A stretch of 60,422 nucleotides of DNA. Source: Pseudomonadales bacterium (GTDB lineage: Bacteria > Pseudomonadota > Gammaproteobacteria > Pseudomonadales > Pseudohongiellaceae). The notes under the pieces were generated by a model. It did no database searches and was not told the DNA's origin. It worked only from the letters and a program-made list of their open reading frames with translations. The stretch covers positions 1 to 60,422 of the forward strand of contig JANQJM010000178.1 in NCBI GenBank assembly GCA_028281635.1, read 5' to 3'. Both the position numbers and the translations under genes were made by a program. Every line of letters starts with the position of its first letter. Position 1 is the stretch's first letter. Positions 1-7,848 of the stretch are shown here, one piece after another.

Positions 1-1613
1 GCTGACGAAGTCATGAAAGCCCCATCGGTGATGAACAGGTTGGGTACATCATGAGCCTGGCACCATCCATTTAACACGGAAGTCTCAGGATCACGTCCCA
101 TGCGCGCCGTACCCATTTCATGAATGCGATTTCCTGGTTTGGACAGATTGGCATTAGAAGTTGTGATGTTGATACAACCGGCTGCCTCAAACATCGCCAC
201 CGCATCTTTCACCGCCTCTTCCTGCATGATGCGTTCGTTATCACTGTAAGTGACATTGAAGAGTGCCAGCGGATTACCCCAACGATCCCGTTTAGAGGAG
301 TGGAGAGTAACGCGGTTATCTGGATTCGGCAGTTGTTCGCCAAATGCCAATACGCTCATGCGCCAGGGTCCCGGGCGGCGATGGGCTTCTTTAAACTCAC
401 GCCCTATGCCGGCAATCTGGCCACCAGCGTTGCCTAAGGGGCGCGCGCCACCCTGGAAACCAAAACCGCGCTTATAGGGTTTGTCATTTTCAGTCACATT
501 GGCGTAGCGAGGAATGTAGATGCCGCCGCTGGGTCGGCGCCCAAAAGTCGTTTTGTCGTTGAAGCCATTCATAATGCCAGCTACTCCTGCACTGCTGACG
601 TGATCCATTAGATTTCTGCCAACCTGATCAGAACGATTAGCGAGACCGTTGGGGAAAGCCTCTGACTTCGATTGCAGCAGGATCATCGCTGAAGCGATTG
701 CCGAGGCATTCAGGAAAACAATCCTGGAAGTGTAAGTTCGGCGTTCATTGGTTTCGGCATCCACTACCCGTACACCCGTGACGCGATTACTTGCCGCATC
801 ATAATCGAGACCCTGCACGATAGCATTGTGCACCATGGTCAGGTTTCCGGTGCGCTCAGCAGCGGGCAGGGTGGCATTGAGTGATGAGAAATATGCCTTG
901 AAGGTACAACCATGATGACAACGATTGCGTGCCTGACAATTGGTGCGCCCAAGTGAGCGCTGTTCCTCCGTAGGATCAGTGAGATGTGCTATACGCGCGG
1001 GAATGATCTTGCGCCCATTAAAAGTAGTCTCTACTTTTTGTTTGAATTCGGTTTCCGCGTCAGTCAGCGCAAACGCTGGTTGAAACACACTATCGGGGAG
1101 TTGGTCGAGGCCTTCTTCAGTACCTGCAATACCGACAAAGGTTTCCACTTTCTCATACCAGGGGACGATGTCTTCGTAGCGCACCGGCCAGTCCACAGCC
1201 ACTCCTTCTTCTTTGTTGGCAGTGAAGTCCTGTGGGCCAAGTCGATAGGTTTGTCGGCTCCACATGATGGAACGACCGGCTGTGTGATATCCCCTTAACC
1301 AATCGTAAGAGGTACCTTCGGCTTCTTCGTAAGGATGTTCGTCATCCTTTACCCAGAAGTGTTTGGTTGATTCCTTGATCGCATAGGCAACACCGCCATA
1401 TTGCTTAGGATAGTGCTGCTTAATCTCGTCTTGTGGCACATTATCAAAGTTGGGTGTTTGCCAGGGTGCCAGCTGGTCGGAGTAATCTCGCTCCGGGATA
1501 ATCTCCGGTCCCCGTTCGAGAACCAGAACCTTTAAACCTCGTTCGGTAAGCTCTTTGGCAGACATGCCGCCGCTCATGCCAGAGCCAACTACGATTGCAT
1601 CAAAATCTGTCAT
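1..1613 (-). CDS. GMC family FAD-dependent oxidoreductase (C-terminus cut by window edge)
   Basis: About 537 residues are readable from the ATG at 1613 down to base 1, where the gene leaves the window. The N-terminus carries the FAD dinucleotide-binding motif VVGSGMSGG (residues 8-16), and near the edge lies the GMC C-terminal signature HEMGTARMG followed by ITDGAFMTSS. Only some 30-40 residues should be missing. Members of this branch oxidise sugar or glycoside hydroxyls and pass electrons to a cytochrome. The protein has no signal peptide of its own, while the gene 14 bp upstream encodes a Tat-tagged subunit, so joint export is plausible, as known for gluconate 2-dehydrogenase and glucoside 3-dehydrogenase. 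It is the last visible gene of the minus-strand operon. The exact substrate cannot be read from sequence. Confidence 0.93.
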   Translation of the reverse strand, partial: MTDFDAIVVGSGMSGGMSAKELTERGLKVLVLERGPEIIPERDYSDQLAPWQTPNFDNVPQDEIKQHYPKQYGGVAYAIKESTKHFWVKDDEHPYEEAEGTSYDWLRGYHTAGRSIMWSRQTYRLGPQDFTANKEEGVAVDWPVRYEDIVPWYEKVETFVGIAGTEEGLDQLPDSVFQPAFALTDAETEFKQKVETTFNGRKIIPARIAHLTDPTEEQRSLGRTNCQARNRCHHGCTFKAYFSSLNATLPAAERTGNLTMVHNAIVQGLDYDAASNRVTGVRVVDAETNERRTYTSRIVFLNASAIASAMILLQSKSEAFPNGLANRSDQVGRNLMDHVSSAGVAGIMNGFNDKTTFGRRPSGGIYIPRYANVTENDKPYKRGFGFQGGARPLGNAGGQIAGIGREFKEAHRRPGPWRMSVLAFGEQLPNPDNRVTLHSSKRDRWGNPLALFNVTYSDNERIMQEEAVKDAVAMFEAAGCINITTSNANLSKPGNRIHEMGTARMGRDPETSVLNGWCQAHDVPNLFITDGAFMTSS

Positions 1614-1627
1614 GGTGATTTCGTCTC

Positions 1628-2164
1628 CTAGTCCGCTGCTATATCGACACTGGGATCCCAGCGACCCGGTACAGCAACCCACTTAAGTTCCTGCAGTGCG
1701 CCTTCTTCTGTAGCGAAATAGGCCTGGGTGATATAGCCCTTGAGTGAGCGGTATCCGGACAATGAGCTATCGCCATCGAAAGCGGCGGCATCCAATACTG
1801 TCAGCGCAGCAACAGAACGTGTTTCATCAGCTTCCAGGAAATCGCCCGTAGCAGAGTCCAGTCGTGCTGCGAGCATCTGAATAGCTTCGCGGTGGGTGCT
1901 TCGAGTATCGTCGCTGGCCCAATCGGTCATCAGGCCATCGAGATAGCCAGGCACGTTGGCGTCCACAGCTCCGGGTGTTTCTGTTCGCGGGATAATCAGG
2001 TCGCTGATTTTAGTGATCAGCGCCATCTCGTTTGCCGTGTAAAAACGGCCCATGCTACCTGCGCTGGTTGCGGTAATGTTCGCTACACCGCCGCAAGAGC
2101 TCAGTGCTGCCGCGCCACCTACAGAGACAATCAGTCCCTGCATGAATTCTCTTCTTGTTTTCAT
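1628..2164 (-). CDS. gluconate 2-dehydrogenase subunit 3 family protein (Tat-exported)
   Basis: A 178-aa protein beginning MKTRREFMQG, a twin-arginine motif, followed by a hydrophobic stretch and a Cys at residue 24 (LSSC), so it may be a Tat-exported lipoprotein. The rest matches the small gluconate_2-dh3 family, with a conserved IIPRTETPGA segment around residue 57. Family members are the small partner of a GMC flavoprotein; here the GMC gene follows 14 bp downstream. Expected role: export and assembly of the flavoprotein at the periplasmic face, by analogy with LacC-type subunits of glucoside 3-dehydrogenase. No cytochrome c subunit gene is visible in this part of the window. Confidence 0.88.
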   Translation of the reverse strand: MKTRREFMQGLIVSVGGAAALSSCGGVANITATSAGSMGRFYTANEMALITKISDLIIPRTETPGAVDANVPGYLDGLMTDWASDDTRSTHREAIQMLAARLDSATGDFLEADETRSVAALTVLDAAAFDGDSSLSGYRSLKGYITQAYFATEEGALQELKWVAVPGRWDPSVDIAAD

Positions 2165-2202
2165 AGTTAGTCCTAAAAGGGAGTAGAACTTTCTGTGAGG
2201 TA

Positions 2203-3042
2203 TTAGAACCTCAAATTTCTCATGGTGTAAATGCTGTTAGCAACGGAAGCGATGCCATCGCCAGGATTGTCATGCTCGACAATGTAGTGTTTGAAGCCAC
2301 CTGTTTCTGCCCGAGAAAAGATGTCTGCGAAATCTATCGTTCCGCGGCCAACGTCAGCCATACGTCCATGTGAGTCCATATCTTTCACATGCAACATGGA
2401 GAAGCGGCCGGGATGGTTTTCAAAATAGGCGATTGGATCGATTTCGGCATTGGCGAGCCAATACAGATCCAGTTCCATGTCTACCAGATTCGGATCGGTC
2501 TCTTCAAGAATGTAGTCGTAAGGAATCAGGCCATTGGTGGTTTCAAATTCGAAACTGTGATTGTGATAGCCGATTTTCAAGCCGGCGCGTTGGCAGGCTT
2601 CACCTGCACTGTTCAGTGTTTCGACTAAACGCTGATAGCTATCAAAAGTACGTTCATGCGGAGCCAAAAAGGGAATCACGATGTACTGTTGACCCAGTTC
2701 AGCAGCAAAGTCTATTTCACGCTGCAGATCGGCGCGCACCGCTGCCCATTGAATATGGGCGGCGGGGGAGCTTAAGCCATTAGCATCCAATACTCTGCGT
2801 ACTTCACGAGCGTTGCGATTGAAGTAGCCTGCAAACTCCATTTCCGTGTAACCAAGTTGGGCGACTTTGGCGAGTGTGCCTTCGAAGTCGGCGGCCATTT
2901 CCCGTCGTAGTGTGTAGAGCTGTAGACCGACATTTTCGATGCGGCGAGATTGACCCAAAGCGAATGTTGGCAGCAAGGATCCGGCAGAGAGTAGGGCGCC
3001 GGACTGCAGAAACTGTCTTCTGCTTCTAACGGTGGTTTTCAT
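2203..3042 (-). CDS. Tat-exported sugar phosphate isomerase/epimerase family protein (xylose-isomerase-like TIM barrel)
   Basis: The start is set at the ATG at 3042 (279 aa) because it gives a twin-arginine leader (RSRRQFLQSG, residues 7-16) and has a GGGAG ribosome site; longer reading frames upstream overlap the preceding gene. Mature part is an AP-endonuclease-2/xylose-isomerase-like barrel, with the usual metal-site segments YHNHSFEF, MELDLYW, LHVKDMD and VEHD. Exported barrels of this type accompany GMC oxidoreductases and Gfo/Idh enzymes in oxidised-sugar (3-keto-glycoside) catabolism. The true reaction, epimerisation, isomerisation or beta-elimination, is not deducible. It lies 77 bp after the Gfo/Idh gene in one operon. 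Confidence 0.88.
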   Translation of the reverse strand: MKTTVRSRRQFLQSGALLSAGSLLPTFALGQSRRIENVGLQLYTLRREMAADFEGTLAKVAQLGYTEMEFAGYFNRNAREVRRVLDANGLSSPAAHIQWAAVRADLQREIDFAAELGQQYIVIPFLAPHERTFDSYQRLVETLNSAGEACQRAGLKIGYHNHSFEFETTNGLIPYDYILEETDPNLVDMELDLYWLANAEIDPIAYFENHPGRFSMLHVKDMDSHGRMADVGRGTIDFADIFSRAETGGFKHYIVEHDNPGDGIASVANSIYTMRNLRF

Positions 3043-3119
3043 GTTAATTCTTCTCCCGAAATTCTGGGACTGTTTAGGCATTGAGCCTAACCGATTTGTC
3101 TTGAAGCAGAAAGTGCCCC

Positions 3120-4268
3120 TTACTCTAAACTGCGCCACACACTGCCATTGTTGGCAGAGGCAACGGCGGTTTCAACAAACTGCACGCCAAGCACTCCCGC
3201 TTCCACATCGGGAACCAGAGAGTCGCGACTATCGCCATCACGGGCAGATTCAATTTGATCTGCGAAATCGTTGTAGAGATTGGCAAAGGCTTCCAGAAAA
3301 CCTTCCGGATGTCCTCCCGGAATTCGAGTGGCAAGGCTCGCGCTCTCAGTGGCGGAAGTACAGCCTGGGGTAATGATCCTGCTTGCTTCTCCCAATGGCG
3401 AGAAGCGCAGTTGATTGGGTTGCTCCTGGAACCATTCGAGGCCGGCTTTTTCGCCGTACACTCTCAGACGCAAACCGTTTTCATGGCCAACGGCAACCTG
3501 GCTGGCCCAAAGTGCGCCTCTAGCGCCGTTATTGAAATGCATAAGCACTTGCGCGTTGTCGTCCAGTTGTCTGCCGGCAACAAAGGCGTTGAGATCAGCC
3601 AGCACACTTTTGACTTTCAATCTGGTAACAAACTCGGTGAGATGAAATGCATGGGTACCTATGTCGCCCAACGATCCGCCGGCTCCGGCTTGAGCTGGAT
3701 CGGTGCGCCAACTGGCCTGTTTCTGTCCGCTCTCTTCCAGGTTTGTGCTCAACCAATCTTGCGGGTACTCCACCTGCACCACGCGGACGCCGCCTAACTC
3801 GCCCTTCGCAATCATATCCCTCGCCTGTCGTACCATGGGATAACCGCTATAGTTATAGGTAACCGCAAACAATTGGCCACTTGATTCCACCAGGGACTGC
3901 AATTCTTTTGCGTCTTCCAGGTTCGAGGTCAGGGGTTTGTCACAAATGACATGGATGCCTGCCTCGAGAAAGGCTTTGGCTGGTGCATGATGAAGGTGAT
4001 TTGGGGTGACGATGGCGACTGCCTCGATGCCGTCCTTCTTCTTGCTCTCTTGCTTGGCCATGGTGACAAAGTCATCGTAGCAACGGCCTGGATCAATACC
4101 CAATTGTTCACCGCTTTCCTTGCAGCGTTGCGGATCGCTGCTGAAAGCGCCAGCTACCAGTTCATAGCGACCATCGAGGCGTGCTGCCATTCGATGTACT
4201 TCGCCGATAAAGGCGCCAATGCCCCCACCAACCATACCTAATTTTATTTTCGAGTTTTTATTTGCCAT
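3120..4268 (-). CDS. Gfo/Idh/MocA family NAD(P)-dependent oxidoreductase
   Basis: A 382-aa cytoplasmic protein with an N-terminal Rossmann fold (MVGGGIGAF at residues 12-20), the family signature CDKPLT (EKP-type motif that contacts the nicotinamide) and a C-terminal alpha/beta domain with GTHAFHL, whose His is in the usual catalytic position. Members oxidise or reduce sugar-ring hydroxyls with NAD(P). In this operon it sits between two TIM-barrel isomerases, which fits an intracellular redox step on a keto sugar. No signal peptide is seen, unlike its downstream neighbour. Confidence 0.92.
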   Translation of the reverse strand: MANKNSKIKLGMVGGGIGAFIGEVHRMAARLDGRYELVAGAFSSDPQRCKESGEQLGIDPGRCYDDFVTMAKQESKKKDGIEAVAIVTPNHLHHAPAKAFLEAGIHVICDKPLTSNLEDAKELQSLVESSGQLFAVTYNYSGYPMVRQARDMIAKGELGGVRVVQVEYPQDWLSTNLEESGQKQASWRTDPAQAGAGGSLGDIGTHAFHLTEFVTRLKVKSVLADLNAFVAGRQLDDNAQVLMHFNNGARGALWASQVAVGHENGLRLRVYGEKAGLEWFQEQPNQLRFSPLGEASRIITPGCTSATESASLATRIPGGHPEGFLEAFANLYNDFADQIESARDGDSRDSLVPDVEAGVLGVQFVETAVASANNGSVWRSLE

Positions 4269-4271
4269 AGT

Positions 4272-4405
4272 GCCTGGGAGGAAAAACCACTAAGTGCCGC
4301 AATACTTCGTTAAAAGCTCGCTCAAAGTCGTCACTTACTGTTTGTAAGCTCCTCCTTTTCGCTCGCTTTTGCCTCGTCTTGCAACACTTATTGATTTTTC
4401 CTGGT
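4272..4405 (-). repeat. long imperfect extragenic palindrome inside the sugar operon
   Basis: The gap between the two operon genes folds back on itself almost completely. The core is CTTAC-TGTTT-GTAAG (4334-4348), and the arms match outwards with mismatches through AAAAGC, GCAA, AAGTG (4292-4296 against 4385-4389) and GGAAAAA (4280-4286 against 4395-4401). The hairpin would be about 130 nt. It resembles REP/MITE-type extragenic palindromes; it could also stabilise or attenuate the polycistronic mRNA. No second copy was noticed in this window. Confidence 0.6.
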
Positions 4406-4409
4406 TTAG

Positions 4410-5468
4410 TCAGTCTTCAATACCGAGTATTTTTCTATTGGTTTGATCGTCGGTGCTCGCATCAGCAAAGTCATCGAAGGCTCTATCTGTAACACGGATT
4501 ATGTGTTGGTCGATAAATTCTGCGCCTTCGCGTGCACCATCTTCTGGATGTTTTAAACAGCATTCCCATTCCAATACTGCCCAACCCTCAAAGTCATTAG
4601 CTGCTAATTTGGAGAAGATACCATTGAAGTCGACCTGGCCATCGCCCAGTGAACGGAAGCGGCCGGCTCTGTCGACCCAGGGTTGGTAACCACCATAGAC
4701 TCCTTGTTTGGCTGTGGGGTTAAATTCGGCGTCTTTAACGTGCACTAATTTGATTCGGTCTTTGTATTCATCCATAAAAGCCAGATAGTCCAGTTGCTGC
4801 AGGATCAGATGGCTGGGATCAAACAAGATGTTGCAGCGCGGGTGGTTGTTGACTCGTTCCAGGAACATTTCAAAGGTCACACCATCATGTAAGTCTTCGC
4901 CTGGATGAATCTCAAAACCAATGTCCACGCCTGCGGCGTCAAACGCATCGAGTATGGGATGCCAACGCTTGGCCAACTCATCGAATGCGGCTTCCACTAA
5001 GCCCGCAGGTCGCTGCGGCCAGGGATAGAAATAGGGCCAGGCCAGGGCGCCGGGAAAGCTGGCGTGGGTGGTCAAACCCAAATTGCTGGAAGCTTTGGCC
5101 GCCAACAGTAATTGGTTGACTGCCCATTCTTGCCGGGCGGCGGGATTTCCCTGAACTTCAGGTGCTGCAAAGCCATCAAACATTTCGTCGTAGGCAGGAT
5201 GCACGGCAACTAACTGACCCTGCAGATGAGTTGAAAGCTCGGTGATTTCGATCCCCCGATCAGCCAGCATGGCTCGTAAGTCGTCACAGTAACTCTGGCT
5301 GGAAGCAGCTGTTTCAAGGTCGATTAAAGAAGACTCCCAGCTGGGAATCTGGATGCCTCTAAATCCTAGGTCCGCTGCCCAACTGGCAATGTTTTCAAGG
5401 GAATTGAAGGGTGCCTCATCCCCTACAAATTGAGCTAGGAAGATGGCAGGACCTTTGATGGTTCTCAT
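4410..5468 (-). CDS. sugar phosphate isomerase/epimerase family protein (cytoplasmic TIM barrel)
   Basis: A 352-aa protein without signal peptide, first gene of the minus-strand operon. It has the AP-endonuclease-2/xylose-isomerase-like barrel with metal-ligand segments FEIHPGED (Glu), FDPSHLILQ (Asp/His), HVKDAEF (His/Asp) and a late VLEWECC (Glu). It belongs to a different branch from the Tat-exported barrel downstream, which is shorter. Likely converts a keto sugar or its derivative after uptake. The divergent permease gene at 5730 starts 261 bp away, so one intergenic region probably holds both promoters; no clear operator was recognised there. Confidence 0.9.
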   Translation of the reverse strand: MRTIKGPAIFLAQFVGDEAPFNSLENIASWAADLGFRGIQIPSWESSLIDLETAASSQSYCDDLRAMLADRGIEITELSTHLQGQLVAVHPAYDEMFDGFAAPEVQGNPAARQEWAVNQLLLAAKASSNLGLTTHASFPGALAWPYFYPWPQRPAGLVEAAFDELAKRWHPILDAFDAAGVDIGFEIHPGEDLHDGVTFEMFLERVNNHPRCNILFDPSHLILQQLDYLAFMDEYKDRIKLVHVKDAEFNPTAKQGVYGGYQPWVDRAGRFRSLGDGQVDFNGIFSKLAANDFEGWAVLEWECCLKHPEDGAREGAEFIDQHIIRVTDRAFDDFADASTDDQTNRKILGIED

Positions 5469-5729
5469 GGTGTTCTGTCTCTAGGGAACTCTATACACGG
5501 AGTATAAACGCTAGACGTGAGCCCAGTCTCTGTCCAATTCCCAAAAGTCCTGGGCGGTCTGATTGTTGCAATCGAATCATTGTTGGACTACTTTCGATGC
5601 GGACTTCAGCCAATCTAAACAATTCTTGAATCAGTACAGTGAATTGTAAGTAAGACCAGGTGAGCCACTTAAGCACTTAGGCTTCAAGACGAAGCTCACT
5701 GACAATTATCATAGCGGAGAGTAGTCACA

Positions 5730-7064
5730 TTGAACTTCATTAAAAGTCGCCTCAGTCTCATGATGTTTCTGCAGTATGCGGTGTGGGGTGTCTGGCTGCC
5801 GGTGTTGGCAACCTACCTGCAATCGCCAGTAGCAGGTGGAGGATTGGGATTTACCTCGGGACAGGTTGGCCTGATCATCGGCGTGGCTGGTTCCATCGGT
5901 GCGGTTTCTGCGCCGTTTATTGCTGGGCAGTTTGCCGATCGCTATTTCGCTACAGAAAAGTTCCTTGCGGTATTGCTGGTGGCGGGTGGCATGGTTAAGT
6001 TCACCCTGTCCTATCAGCAATCTTTCACTGCCTGGCTGGTGCTGGCTACTCTGTACAGTGTGTTGTACATGCCCACGCTTTCACTGACCAACTCCATGGC
6101 CTTTGCTCATCTGCAGAACTCGGAAAGTGAGTTTCCACGCATTCGTGTTTGGGGCACGATTGGTTGGATCGCAGCGAGTTGGTTGTTTCCCATGATCTGG
6201 TTGCAGAGCAATCTGGAGTTTCAATTACTGCCACCATTCTTTGTGGGAACAGAGGTGCCCGATGCCACAGCGAGACTGGCTGATACATTAAAGGTATCCG
6301 GCTTACTCGCTTTCGTTTACGCAGGTTTCTGTTTTGCGCTGCCACATACGCCACCTAAAAAGGACAGCGTAGAGAAACTCGCCTTCAAGAAAGCATTTAG
6401 TCTGTTATCGCACAGATCATTCGCGGTCATAGTTGCCGCCAGTTTGCCTATTGCGGTGATTCATCAGATTTATTTTATGCAGACAGGCCCATTCTTTGAA
6501 AATCAGTTGGGCATGTTGGTTACCTACATAGCTCCTGCTATGACCGTGGGTCAGTTCGCTGAGATTGGATTTCTGGCCATCCTGGGTGTCTTACTTCTGC
6601 GTCTCGGATTCAAATGGACCATCACCCTGGGCGCACTGGCGTACTTCATGCGTTATGCAATCTGGGGACTGATAAGTTTAGGGGAAGCTTCTGGTCCATC
6701 GGTAGATGCGGCTGGGCAGTTTGTCTGGACTACACCCTTAATGATTGGTGTATTCAGTCAAATCCTGCACGGTCTGTGTTATGCCTGTTTCTTTGCTTCC
6801 GCCTTCATGTATGTGGATCGGATCGCTGATGATGATATTCGCAATTCCGCCCAGACTGTGTTCGGCATAATTATTTTGGGGTTGGGTCCGATGATAGCTG
6901 GCCCCTTCCTTGGCATACTGGGTAGTGTGTTTGGAGAAGCAGGCGTCGTCACCAACTTCGCTGGCATGTGGTTCACGCTGGCCACGATAGCCTTGTTTAC
7001 CGCAGCGCTTGTGGCATTTGCTTTCAAAGATGAAACCAAAGACGAAACCAAAACCGAAGCATAA
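5730..7064 (+). CDS. MFS transporter, nucleoside:H+ symporter (NupG/XapB-like) family
   Basis: A 444-aa membrane protein that starts at a TTG codon preceded by GCGGAGAG. Twelve hydrophobic segments are apparent, and the first (LMMFLQYAVWGVWLPVLATYL region) is typical of the nucleoside:H+ symporter branch of the major facilitator superfamily. The long loop between segments 5 and 6 (near residues 155-190) is expanded. In marine bacteria this branch is often encoded next to sugar-oxidation genes rather than nucleoside genes. Divergent orientation to the sugar operon suggests import of the sugar or of its oxidised product. Substrate unproven. Confidence 0.88.
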   Translation: MNFIKSRLSLMMFLQYAVWGVWLPVLATYLQSPVAGGGLGFTSGQVGLIIGVAGSIGAVSAPFIAGQFADRYFATEKFLAVLLVAGGMVKFTLSYQQSFTAWLVLATLYSVLYMPTLSLTNSMAFAHLQNSESEFPRIRVWGTIGWIAASWLFPMIWLQSNLEFQLLPPFFVGTEVPDATARLADTLKVSGLLAFVYAGFCFALPHTPPKKDSVEKLAFKKAFSLLSHRSFAVIVAASLPIAVIHQIYFMQTGPFFENQLGMLVTYIAPAMTVGQFAEIGFLAILGVLLLRLGFKWTITLGALAYFMRYAIWGLISLGEASGPSVDAAGQFVWTTPLMIGVFSQILHGLCYACFFASAFMYVDRIADDDIRNSAQTVFGIIILGLGPMIAGPFLGILGSVFGEAGVVTNFAGMWFTLATIALFTAALVAFAFKDETKDETKTEA

Positions 7065-7079
7065 AGGGTTGGAATCAAG

Positions 7080-7409
7080 ATGGGTTACTTGTATCTGGGC
7101 ATAGCGATCATTGCAGAAGTGATTGGGACTTCGGCGCTAAAAGCGTCCAATGGATTCACAGAGACCTTACCCAGCATCATCGTTGTGATCGGCTACAGCG
7201 TGGCGTTCTATTTTCTGTCGCTGGTTCTCAAAACCATACCGGTTGGTATTGCCTACGCGATTTGGTCGGGACTGGGGATAGTTCTGATTGCAGTTGTTGG
7301 ATTAGTTTTCTTTGGGCAGAAACTGGACGTGCCGGCACTTATAGGTATGTTTCTGATTATCGTCGGTGTCGTGGTGATGAATGCCTTCTCAAGTTCAATC
7401 AGCCATTGA
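7080..7409 (+). CDS. small multidrug resistance (SMR) family efflux protein
   Basis: A 109-aa protein with four hydrophobic helices and the essential membrane-buried glutamate at position 13 ([10 protein letters not shown]), equivalent to Glu14 of Emr[13 protein letters not shown] in helix 3 is the classic SMR signature. It starts 15 bp after the permease gene and so is probably co-transcribed with it. Members export quaternary ammonium cations or guanidinium as antiparallel dimers by proton exchange; the residues seen here are of the EmrE/QacC type rather than the guanidinium type, though the distinction is not certain by eye. Confidence 0.93.
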   Translation: MGYLYLGIAIIAEVIGTSALKASNGFTETLPSIIVVIGYSVAFYFLSLVLKTIPVGIAYAIWSGLGIVLIAVVGLVFFGQKLDVPALIGMFLIIVGVVVMNAFSSSISH

Positions 7410-7436
7410 GTGAACTTCATTACTCAAGTTGACTCG

Positions 7437-7754
7437 CTACTCCTGCTGAGCCATTTGTTTTGACTTGAGGTCGTGTATCTCATCCTCGAGCTCCATAATT
7501 TCTTCTTCCAGCTCTTCGATCTCGTCTTCTAACAGTTCCGTGAAATCATCCCCCGGTTCCAGTTTGCGGTTACACCTTTCCACCTGGCCAGGTAGAGTGA
7601 ACAGATCATACAGCCAACCTAAACCCAAGAGACCGAAGGTGCACAAATAGATACATCCCCACACCGGTTGTCGCAAATAGAACTTGTGAAACCCGAGGAC
7701 TCCAAACGGGATAGCCATAAGATAGGCTACCCAAACACTACGTTCTGTATACAT
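7437..7754 (-). CDS. TM2 domain-containing membrane protein with acidic coiled-coil tail
   Basis: The start at 7754 (105 aa) is chosen because GGAG stands six bases upstream; longer versions begin at 7760 or 7808. The N-terminal half is a TM2 domain: two helices with the signature GVLGFHKFYL and a turn with WGCIYLCTFGLLGLGWLYDL. The C-terminal ~35 residues are almost only Glu, Asp, Leu and Ile in heptads (LEDEIEELEEEIMELEDEI), an acidic coiled coil that should lie in the cytoplasm and oligomerise. TM2 proteins have no settled biochemical function. Convergent with the SMR gene. Confidence 0.85.
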   Translation of the reverse strand: MYTERSVWVAYLMAIPFGVLGFHKFYLRQPVWGCIYLCTFGLLGLGWLYDLFTLPGQVERCNRKLEPGDDFTELLEDEIEELEEEIMELEDEIHDLKSKQMAQQE

Positions 7755-7848
7755 GAGCATCTCCAACTCGGTAGCCGAGTGTGCATAAGGAAAGGAGCCT
7801 GAGAGCAAAACAACGCTCTATGGTCTCTCCAGCTCCAATGGTCAGATT

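Noticed and set aside
120..1298. Plus-strand open frames over the left edge
   Set aside because: They lie opposite the GMC oxidoreductase, whose frame is continuous and carries family motifs.
2203..3138. Longer start at 3138 for the Tat-exported TIM barrel
   Set aside because: It overlaps the preceding gene and buries the twin-arginine leader; the ATG at 3042 has a GGGAG site.
4272..4405. Intrinsic terminator as the only meaning of the long palindrome
   Set aside because: No GC-rich stem next to a T-run, and downstream genes of the operon would be silenced.
5491..5676. 61-aa minus-strand frame in the divergent promoter region
   Set aside because: No start signal and lies where the two divergent promoters should be.
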